Origin: Nannochloropsis salina CCMP1776 | Taxonomy: Eukaryota; Sar; Eustigmatophyceae; Eustigmatales; Monodopsidaceae | NCBI GenBank assembly: GCA_004565275.1 | Contig: SDOX01000008.1 | Span: 465,327-529,326 of the forward strand | Direction of reading: 5' to 3' | Length of the DNA stretch: 64,000 bases | Part shown: in pieces, positions 43,903-52,025 of the stretch | Layout of the letters: each line of letters opens with the position of its first letter | Position numbering within the stretch: the stretch's first letter is position 1 | Program-made: the position numbers and the translations under genes | Notes under the pieces: generated by a model | The model's input: the letters and a program-made list of their open reading frames with translations, nothing else | Databases searched by the model: none | What the model was told of the DNA's origin: nothing

Positions 43903-45821
43903 ATGACAAATTTGCAGCGGATCGTGCAAGTCTCGGCTGCTTTCAATAGAAGACGACCTCCTTCGATCAATAGTTCAAGATTTCCCTCTGTATGGGTTCA
44001 TTTTTGCTTGATTTTGCTCTTGTCCTTGGTGAGGCCGGTAAGCGGTCAGGATCAAGCTGGCGCCGTCCTGAACCCAGGAAAGCTACGAGCGTCAGCCGAT
44101 GAAGCCTTTGCCACAGGGTGCGTGAACTTTAACGGATTGGAAAGGCGGGAAGGAAAGGAGTGTGTGAGAGCTTTGAGGGGGGAATTTGATCGTAACCGCT
44201 CATGTTTCTTCCCGCCTCTTGATCCCGACAGCGAGCTAGACAAGGCCATCAAATTTCTCTCTCAAGCCATACAGATCGAGCCAGAGAACGAGAAAAACCA
44301 TTACAAGCGTTACCGAGCTCATCTACGGGGGAAGAAATACCGCGAGGCCCTCCAAGACTTGAGCACGTCCCTGCAACTTGACCCGCTGAACGCTGCCAAG
44401 ATGCAACAGCGGGCCAAGTTGTTCAAAATGATGGGACGGTGCGCAGACGCGGTGGGGGAATATGAGAAATTGGAGGGCATGCTGGAGACAGGGGCGTGGG
44501 GCCCGACCGAGGGGGAGGTGGTGGAAGGCGCCAGGGAAGCGCGGCAGTGCCAACACAGCCTGGCCGAGGCGGAGCGGTTGATGGAAGTGGGAGATTGGCG
44601 TGCGGCTCGCCAGCACCTCGATGTGGCCGTCACCCTGACGGAGGTTGCGCCGGAGCTGCTGCTTCGTCGCGCGCGCTGTAATTTTGAGGAGAATGATTTT
44701 TACTCGGCGGCGGCCGACACTGGGCGAGCCATCAAGCTGGATGGAAGCAGCATCCCAGCCTTGGAGCTACGCGGGCTCGCATACTACAAACTGGGGGAGT
44801 TCGACATGGCGCAGACCCATTTCCGCGAGGGTTTGAAGTTCGACCCGGAGCACCTCGGTTGCAAGGAGGGACATCGACGTGTGAAGAAGATGCAAAAGGC
44901 GGCGGAGAAAGGGAGGAAAGCCGTGGACGTGGGCGACGTGGCGCAGGGCGTGGGCTACCTCCAGGAGGCTATGGCCGTGGATCCCTCGCACGTGTATTTT
45001 AACGCCCCGATCCTCTTGCAGATCGCTCGCGCCCACATGGGAGTCGCAGCCTTTGCGCCCGCCAGGCAGGCCGTGGACTCAGCCATGCAGATGAACCCCA
45101 GCTTGAGCGAGACACACATCGTACTGAGTGACCTGTTGCAGGCGCAAGAGGAGTACGAGGAAGCCGTGCGGGTTCTGAAGTCGGCGGCGGAGGCTTTCGC
45201 GGAGGATGCCTCGGTCCAAGAAGCCCTCAAAAAGGCCGAGATCGCCCTGAAACAGAGCAAGGAGGTGAACTACTACAAGGTTCTAGGCGTGGACCGGCGT
45301 GCGACCACGTCGGCAATCAAAAAGGTACCTGAACGGGATGTTGGCTGGATTGAACGGTCACATTGTAACCCTGAGGGGCAAGCTCTCCTGCCTGACGGGA
45401 TATACTCTTTATTCAATCTCTCGTATCCGGTATTGTGGCACACCCAGGCCTATCGCAACATGGCGAAAATCTATCACCCCGACAAGCAAGCTGAAGCCTC
45501 TCCCGAGGAAAAAGAAAAGGCGGAGCGGGAATTTTTGAAGATTGCACAGGCTTATGAGGTGAGATTTCCTGACGCACTGCCCGCATATTGTGAATTTCCA
45601 CGCTGTCCTATCCGCATTCCCCTCCTGATTCATTGACTTTCTCTGTAACTTGTTGCCCGCTTCTCCGGACACCGCAGGTGCTGAGCGATGAGGAGACCCG
45701 TGCCAAGTACGACCGCGGGGAAGACGTGTCAGGACAGGCGCAACAGGCGCACCACCACAACCCTTTTGGAGGCGGCGGTCCCTTCGGAGGGGGCCAGCAT
45801 TTCACCTTCCACTTTCATTAG
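43903..45821 (+). CDS. DNAJC3/p58IPK-like TPR and J-domain co-chaperone (three exons)
   Basis: Exons are 43903-45324, 45448-45558 and 45678-45821, with phase-0 introns of 123 and 119 nt, giving about 558 aa. The N-terminal hydrophobic segment (VHFCLILLLSLVRPVSG) targets the ER. A series of TPR helices follows, e.g. NEKNHYKRYRAHLRGKKYREALQDL and ALELRGLAYYKLGEFDMAQTHF. The J domain starts at VNYYKVLGVDRRATTSAIKK and continues after intron 1 with AYRNMAKIYHPDKQ, containing the essential HPD. The tail (NPFGGGGPFGGGQHFTFHFH) resembles the p58IPK tail, which ends FRFKFHFN. DNAJC3 binds unfolded clients through its TPRs and stimulates BiP ATPase in the ER lumen. Intron 1 contains no stop in frame, so retention would add 41 residues inside the J domain. 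An in-frame GTG at 43816 is rejected as start. Confidence 0.9.
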
Positions 45822-46265
45822 GGCCTTCGGAGATATCGTTGAGCTGGGGCGTGCGATGAGACAGCTTAGTATAGGGCGAACAGAACATTTCCAGGACAGG
45901 GACTCTGGAGACCAGGGTTCCTACCCTGCCGACGACGAGGGGGTAACGACTCTTGAAGCGATTTCAAGTTAGACTGGATCAGGCGCATGGGTTGAGGTGT
46001 CGAAATTACCATGTGTATAGTTAGCAGCGGTACCCGCATGATGTGTGACACGCACGTGGAATCCGCGATGGGAACGACCGGGAGCTTATAAAAGCATCTG
46101 AAAAGGCAGGCCCCTTGATTTTTTAAAAATGATGCGAGAAGAGTAGAAAAAAATGGTAGGAAGAAGGACGGAAGAACTCTGCGAAATGCAACATTCAAGG
46201 TATTGTTGGTGTAAAGCGTTGCACCATTTAGGGCACTGGCCATTCGGTGCTGCTAGGGAAAAGGC
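45822..46265. other. Convergent intergenic region
   Basis: 444 bp between the DNAJC3-like and Dus1 stops. Nothing beyond presumptive 3' UTRs is recognised. Confidence 0.45.
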
Positions 46266-47718
46266 TCAGTCTTCCGCCCCGAACAAACACCCCATTCCCT
46301 CACTTTCCACCCCTCCCTCCTCCCCTCGTCTCTTCCCTCCCCCTTTGCCCTGCCTGGGTAGCTCGCTCCCCCTATCTGTCTCTCCTTTGTGCCAATGCCT
46401 CCAATACCACGACCTCTCTCCCGCGCTGCCTACATCCCGCCCTTGGGCCCGCTCCAGCGCCCTCCTTCTAATTTCTCCCACCACCCATCTCATTTCCTTC
46501 ACGTTTTCCGCCGCCACCAGCGCGTCCCGAAGATCTTCGAAAAGCTGCACGCCCGTGAAGACCAGCTTGAAGACATGGGCCCGCACGCATTTCAGTCGAT
46601 CCGGTGGATGCTGCGCTGCGAGTTCCAGGTATTCCTCGGCAAGGTCGAGCTGATTGGCCCGGTGCCCAGTGACGACGTTCACATTCCGGGAGAAGAGACC
46701 GGGGTTCTCCAATAATGCCTCTGAGGACATGACTCCGTCGACTTCCGTGAAGGACAGACACTTCTCCACATCGTCCAGGTCGGCGATACCACCGTTGGCG
46801 AAAACGGGAATGGGCACGGCAGCCTTGATTTTCCTTATTGCTTCCCAGTCGCACGAGCCCACCAAGTGCTTGTTTTGCTCTTTGGTGCGCCCGTGCACGG
46901 TCAGCAAGGAGCAGCCGGCACCGACCAAGGCCTGAGACAAGGCCAAAGTCTCGCTGAACGTGGGAAGCAGGCGTATCTTGCAGGTTACGGGCTTGTTCAG
47001 CTCTCGACTCAATGTGGAAACAATGCGCACCACTAAATCTGCTTGGTGTAGCAAGAAGGCGCCATATTTTCCCTTGCGCGCGATTCCTTGTGGACATCCG
47101 AAGTTTAAATCGATGGCACACACACCTTCAATACGACAGATCTCCTTTGCGGCAGCCAAAAGAATGCCTGGGTCGTTCCCACAAAGTTGGACGATCAATG
47201 GCCAATCTTGCGGATTTGTGTTGCAAAAAAACACCTCGTTGCGCTTGCTCCTCTTCTCACGCAGGTAGCAGGCAGCATGGACCATAGGGGAGAAGGCTAG
47301 TTGAGTGCCATACCGACTAAGCACATTAAGCGAGCGTTCATTGTTTGAGAAAACATGTGATGATTGGAAATTTGAATGACCACTATGAGACCATTTCTGT
47401 GTACGAACAGTCGTTTTAATAAGCTCCGGAAAAATGATAATAAAAAAGTTCCAATTATTGAAAGTAGACGGTCCACCTTCCCACGGCCACGTACCGGCAC
47501 AGCAAGCGAAATGCCAGCTCCGATTGATCTACCATAGGAGCACACACATATCGAGGACTCCCCATACTTCGATACCATCGCCATGCCCTGGCTACGTGTG
47601 CTTCCAGATCCAATGGTAAGCTAGGCTGTTGCTGCAGCAGCAGAGCTTGTTCGTGGGCCAATCCCCTCGAACTAACTCTAGCGGCCTGTAAAGGACAAGC
47701 TGCCGTCACACCAGCCAT
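46266..47718 (-). CDS. DUS1: tRNA-dihydrouridine synthase 1 (two exons)
   Basis: Exon 1 is 47718-47495, the intron is 47494-47317 (178 nt, donor GTACGT, acceptor CTTAG) and exon 2 is 47316-46266, giving 424 aa. The join is in phase 2 and rebuilds the FMN-barrel start: YVCAPMVDQSELAFRLLCR joined to RYGTQLAFSPMV. The active-site block CAIDLNFGCPQGIARKGKYGAFL carries the catalytic Cys and is Dus1-specific (GCPQ.IA..G.YGAFL), which separates it from Dus2, Dus3 and Dus4. VTCKIRLL, LTVHGRTKEQ and FANGGIADLDDV follow, as in the family. The enzyme reduces uridines 16 and 17 in the tRNA D-loop using FMN and NADPH. The C-terminal ~70 residues are Gly/Arg/Glu-rich and family-atypical. It is divergent with the first sulfotransferase-like gene (355 bp). 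Confidence 0.92.
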
Positions 47719-48073
47719 TCACCCGTCCTGTATGTTCCGAAGAAGAAAATTAGGCGGCAGTTGCGAATATCGCGGGGAGCATCGAGGCAGCAGGATCATA
47801 CTTTGTCCCCTGCTTCAGGCAGGTTGCGGGGAAGCCATGGTCCCTGCCCTGGCGTCACTCGATGATCGCGAGGCGGCTTCCGGGCGATGGGGTCATGTCT
47901 TTTCTTTACCGCGCGCGTTTTCGATGAAACCCACACGTGCAAGCACGATGTTGTCAGCCAATAACTACTTTAGAGTCTAACTGGTGGCTGGCAAGCGCAC
48001 ATTCTTGTGTTAAGAATCATACACCAACATCTTAAAGTTCTTTCCTTCCGTCAGGAGACGGGATAGTGCCGCC
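47719..48073. promoter_or_regulatory. Divergent promoter region (DUS1 / sulfotransferase-like copy 1)
   Basis: 355 bp between outward-facing ATGs, presumed to serve both genes. No specific motif is identified. A short plus-strand frame within it is not considered coding. Confidence 0.45.
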
Positions 48074-49039
48074 ATGGGCCGAAAATGGGCCAGCAGGCAG
48101 AAGCCCTCCTCCCAGCTGCTGTCCTTACTGGGCTTGATCTTTTGCGCACAGCTGTATATCATTTTTCATTCTTCTTCTTCCTCATCGTGCGCCGGGAACG
48201 AGCAACTCGCGATTCCTCCGCCCGCTTCTTTGGCAGCATCACCATCTTCTTTCCCTCCTGCGCCTCTCGAAGACCCACCTTTGCCGCGCTTGTCAAAGCC
48301 TCTCATAGTGGCCTGCCTGGCCAATATGCGTACAGTGTCGACCACTGCTTATAATCTTGCACGCGTCCTCATGGAACGCGTCGACCCAAATTCCGTTTCT
48401 GGATGGGAAAAGGATTTCACAGGCAGCAAGAAGAGAATTTTAATGCGAGATGTCGTGCCTAAAGCAAAAGGACAAGTAAGCATGGTCTACAAAAGCCACA
48501 GGGCAGATCAACAATACCACAATAGCGCCGATTTCTTCCTCGTGACCCATAGGGATCCGTACGACATGGTGTGCTCGATGGGCAACATGTTTCGCCCCGT
48601 CTTCTTTACGGACTTCAGAAAAGCTGTTAAGTCTTGTCGATTCATGGCTGAGAACGAGAAGATAATCTTGCGAGTTGCGAGCAAGAGCGGGAGTGCTCTA
48701 CATGTACATCACTCGGCATTGTACTCAGCGGAGAGCATGACGCAGGTGGTTGAGGCAATGGCCTTAAAATGGAACGTGACCGGGGGGAAGATAGACGCGC
48801 GGGGTGTAGCAAGGGAGGTTCTTGAGCTACGCGCGCCGCCAGAGGGCATCTTTTCTGTCGCACATCCACGCACCGAGCTCCATGCCGATCACATCACGGC
48901 ATCAAGCAGCACAAAGAAAGACTGTACGGAGCTTCGGAGGGCGTTGGAGGCGGACAGCGTTTGTCGCGCCTGGCACGACAGATACGAGCAGTCTTTTCCA
49001 CCGGGAACGGCGCAGCTGGTTCGGGACTCGATACCCTGA
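48074..49039 (+). CDS. Sulfotransferase-like type II membrane protein, copy 1
   Basis: 321 residues from the ATG at 48074. After a short basic N-terminus comes one membrane helix (LLSLLGLIFCAQLYIIFH), then a Ser/Pro-rich stem, giving type II Golgi topology. LIVACLANMRTVSTTAYNLARVL resembles the 5'-phosphosulfate loop of sulfotransferases. VYKSHRAD followed by FLVTHRDPYDMVCSMGNMF resembles their 3'-phosphate-binding segment (Arg and Ser conserved). PAPS-dependent sulfation of a glycan or protein is therefore inferred, not established; the usual Gly/Ser-rich P-loop order is modified. The gene is a tandem duplicate of 50595-51608. The two share almost identical 3' two thirds and 156 bp of 3' flank. 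The neighbourhood (a fucosyltransferase-like gene next door) fits glycan modification. Confidence 0.65.
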   Translation: MGRKWASRQKPSSQLLSLLGLIFCAQLYIIFHSSSSSSCAGNEQLAIPPPASLAASPSSFPPAPLEDPPLPRLSKPLIVACLANMRTVSTTAYNLARVLMERVDPNSVSGWEKDFTGSKKRILMRDVVPKAKGQVSMVYKSHRADQQYHNSADFFLVTHRDPYDMVCSMGNMFRPVFFTDFRKAVKSCRFMAENEKIILRVASKSGSALHVHHSALYSAESMTQVVEAMALKWNVTGGKIDARGVAREVLELRAPPEGIFSVAHPRTELHADHITASSSTKKDCTELRRALEADSVCRAWHDRYEQSFPPGTAQLVRDSIP

Positions 49040-49195
49040 AAGTACATCTGTAAGTCTGGCATGTGGCCTAAAAAAGAAGGAAGAGATTTCTCGTTGATAC
49101 GACGGCTACGGGTTTCATGAGTGTCACGCAAGGTAATGATGAACTCGTTGACTGCTCCGTCAAAGTATCCTTTACGTGTATCTGAAAGCATTAGG
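48079..49195 (+). repeat. Direct duplication, unit 1
   Basis: The left copy of a ~1.1-kb direct repeat whose partner is 50642-51764. Similarity is moderate (many substitutions and small indels) up to about 48440, then almost base-for-base to 49195, where it ends abruptly in the sequence after CATTAGG. The two units are in the same orientation with about 1.45 kb between them. Confidence 0.85.
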
Positions 49196-50594
49196 CATAA
49201 TTGTATACACTAGACAGAGCTGTGTCTTTTTTGGGGGCAAAAGCTGCGCATGCGAGGCTGCCCCTCTCGTTCAAACGAGTGTCTCTTGTTATTCGAGAAG
49301 ACTGATATACGAAGAGCAATAGGGCCAATCTCGAGGAAGGACGATCTTTAATCTTCTACATAGATATAGTAAACGTTTACACAAGAGTACGAATCCCTTT
49401 CATTTAATGTCGCCGAATCTCAATCGTTTCGAAAGTGCGGTTCTAGTTGTGTGACGGGCTCTACGGGAGTCAATCGTCGAAAGCCAAACATGTTCCAGGC
49501 CTCGAAACGCTTGCTTCGGATAGACCTCTGGTGTCGCCCAATTTGTGTGAAAGCCCCAGTCAGAGTACGCGGAGGGTCCATCGCTCAGCCATGATCCGAC
49601 AAGGAGTGTACTTGGAGGCCCTCCTTCAAGACAACCACAGGCACTGGCATTCTCTACTCCACTTAAGCACCCACATAGGTACTTTTTATTTGTGCTTGTC
49701 ATGAATATGGTGACGATTTGCGTTCAGTGCCCGTGAAAACATTACCTGGCCGCGGTACGGACTCGGAGGAGTTACGCTCCTCCAAGAGGTGTTACGCTCC
49801 TGCAAGAGATGTTACGCTCCTGCGAGAGGGATAGTCGACGTCGTAACATGCGCCTACAGCAACAAGCTCATGGTGTTCAGAAATCTGCCGTTGCTTTCAA
49901 AGATAATTGTTGGTGACTACGTCAATATGCGCCCGCCTTGTCCTGCACAAGGCTCCTATAGGACACGTTGCTACCCAGAATCATTTTCGACCTCGGCCCC
50001 ACGATCGGGCTCGAAATTCCAGGCCTCAATCTTTCGTCGTATCGTCGTAAATTGGGACCAACCCTCATGATATTGAGATCGACCTCAGGATCGAGGCGAT
50101 ATTCGTTGCTGAGGTCACCCAGGCCCATTTTGACTGTGACGCCGACAGTTTACCGACACGTTTTTCTCTTGCCAACCGTTACCCGGGTTTTGTGCCCAGC
50201 AAGCTCTCTCGCTCTAGCAGCCTTACAGTCCTCCTTTGGCTTTAGGAACACACTAGGAGCCTTCTGTGGCTGTTACACGCCCTAGATATGTATATATTTC
50301 GAACTCTGGCGTCTCCATTCACCATTTTGACTCCGTATTGATTTTCCAAGCGCGATCCTTTCCTCTTCCTTATTGATTGCACGGCGACGTTTCACCGCAC
50401 GCTAACCGTTACCGCACGCAATGTTATACCACTGTTCTGAAATGCTCTCGCACCATGGGTTAAGCTGTTTGAGTCCCAACTCACCATGTACGCATATGCA
50501 TCATTGACCGGCATGAACTTCGTCGCGTCCTTCAACGTTTAATGAACCATTTCCGCGGCTCGCATTATTGGCTCGTTAATTAAGTATATCGTTC
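49040..50594. other. Spacer between the two sulfotransferase-like copies
   Basis: The first 156 bp belong to the duplicated unit. The rest is unique. It has a 100-codon ATG-initiated frame at 49400-49702 on the minus strand (Trp/Gly-rich, unrecognised) overlapped by an 85-codon frame on the plus strand. Around 49767-49828 are a hairpin and short 20-bp repeats. A frame at 49968-50285 is unrecognised. No mobile-element protein is seen. Confidence 0.45.
49767..49828. repeat. Hairpin plus three 20-bp tandem repeats
   Basis: A GGAGGAG / CTCCTCC stem with a TTACG loop (about 49767-49786) leads into three imperfect 20-bp units each containing TTACGCTCCT followed by CAAGAG or CGAGAG. The units differ by 1-3 bases. 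Confidence 0.7.
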
Positions 50595-51608
50595 ATGTTT
50601 GAGTTCGTTTCCATCAGGATGCGACAAATTGCTGTGTGGGCCCGAAGATGGATAAGCAAGCAGAAGCCATCCTCGCAGCTACTGCTCCTACTTGGCTTGA
50701 TCTTTTGCGCACAACTATATCTCATCTTTCACCCTTCCTCATCGTGCGCCGGGAACGAGCAACACGCGATTCCTCCGCCCGCTTCTTTGGCAGCATCACC
50801 ATTTTCCTCTCCTAGTGCGCCTCTCGAAGGCCAACTTTTGCCGCGTCTGTCAAAGCCTCTCATAGTGGCCTGTCTAGCCAATCCGCGTACGGTGTCGACC
50901 ACTGCTTATAATCTTGCACGCGTCCTCTTGGAACGCGTCGACCCAAATTCCGTTTCTGGATGGGAAAAGGGCGCTATACAGGACGTCGAAGGACAAAAAA
51001 AAGGTACTTTAATGCGAGATGTCGTACCTAAAGCAAAAGGACAAGTAAGCATGGTCTACAAAAGCCACAGGGCAGATCAACAATACCACAATAGCGCCGA
51101 TTTCTTCCTCGTGACCCATAGGGATCCGTACGACATGGTGTGCTCGATGGGCAACATGTTTCGCCCCGTCTTCTTTACGGACTTCAGAAACGCTGTTAAG
51201 TCTTGTCGATTCATGGCTGAGAACGAGAAGGGAATCTTGCGAGTTGCGAGCAAGAGCGGGCGTGCTCTACATGTACATCACTCGGCATTGTACTCAGCGG
51301 AGAGCATGACGCAGGTGGTTGAGGCAATGGCCTTAAAATGGAACGTGACCGGGGGGAAGATAGACGCGCGGGGTGTAGCAAGGGAGGTTCTTGAGCTACG
51401 CGCGCCGCCAGAGGGCATCTTTCCTGTCGCACATCCACGCACCGAGCTCCATGCCGATCACATCACGGCATCAAGCAGCACAAAGAAAGACTGTACGGAG
51501 CTTCGGAGGGCGTTGGAGGCGGACAGCGTTTGTCGCGCCTGGCACGACAGATACGAGCAGTCTTTTCCACCGGGAACGGCGCAGCTGGTTCGGGACTCGA
51601 TACCCTGA
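50595..51608 (+). CDS. Sulfotransferase-like type II membrane protein, copy 2
   Basis: 337 residues from the ATG at 50595; a second ATG at codon 9 is possible. It has the same plan as copy 1: membrane helix (LLLLLGLIFCAQLYLIF), stem, RTVSTTAYNLARVL loop, and THRDPYDMVCSMGNM. From VVPKAKGQVS to the end only about four residues differ from copy 1 (e.g. RKAV/RNAV, EKI/EKG, GSA/GRA, FSV/FPV). The N-terminal third has many replacements plus a different segment before the LMRD motif (GAIQDVEGQKKGT here, DFTGSKKRI in copy 1). Both copies look intact, so both could be active. Function is inferred as for copy 1. Its 3' end faces the fucosyltransferase-like gene. Confidence 0.65.
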   Translation: MFEFVSIRMRQIAVWARRWISKQKPSSQLLLLLGLIFCAQLYLIFHPSSSCAGNEQHAIPPPASLAASPFSSPSAPLEGQLLPRLSKPLIVACLANPRTVSTTAYNLARVLLERVDPNSVSGWEKGAIQDVEGQKKGTLMRDVVPKAKGQVSMVYKSHRADQQYHNSADFFLVTHRDPYDMVCSMGNMFRPVFFTDFRNAVKSCRFMAENEKGILRVASKSGRALHVHHSALYSAESMTQVVEAMALKWNVTGGKIDARGVAREVLELRAPPEGIFPVAHPRTELHADHITASSSTKKDCTELRRALEADSVCRAWHDRYEQSFPPGTAQLVRDSIP

Positions 51609-51764
51609 AAGTACATCTGTAAGTCTGGCATGTGGCCTAAAAAAGAAGGAAGAGATTTCTCGTTGATACGACGGCTACGGGTTTCATGAGTGTCACGCAA
51701 GGTAATGATGAACTCGTTGACTGCTCCGTCAAAGTATCCTTTACGTGTATCTGAAAGCATTAGG
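50642..51764 (+). repeat. Direct duplication, unit 2
   Basis: The right copy of the ~1.1-kb direct repeat. It matches 48079-49195, with the near-identical part starting at about 51005. The match stops at 51764, where the flanking sequences of the two units become unrelated. Confidence 0.85.
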
Positions 51765-52025
51765 TATCTCTTGCATAAGTAGGCCGCTAGGGGTGCCGCT
51801 CCATGGACATGGACAGAAAGAGGGCGCGGGCCCGGGCGGAGGCAGAGGGCGGGGCGGAAGAGGAGGGCGGGCGGGTACAGTTGTACATCAAAAATTATAT
51901 GATTGAGCTCTTGTAACAATAATAGGTACGACTGAGGGCGTAATTGCGTATAGTACTGATTTTTTGCTGCCGAGTTTATATCGGCGTGAAAAGGGAAGCA
52001 AAATTTGTGAGAATATCTTATTACC
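51609..52025. other. Convergent intergenic region
   Basis: 417 bp between the copy 2 stop and the fucosyltransferase-like stop. The first 156 bp repeat the copy 1 flank. A GC-rich purine stretch lies at ~51805-51880. No gene is seen. Confidence 0.45.

Noticed and set aside
49767-49828. CRISPR-like array
   Set aside because: Three adjacent 20-bp imperfect repeats without spacers in a eukaryotic context.
49200-50590. Mobile-element remnant between the sulfotransferase-like copies
   Set aside because: No transposase, reverse transcriptase, terminal repeats or target-site duplication could be recognised, and the duplication is explained by its own direct repeat.
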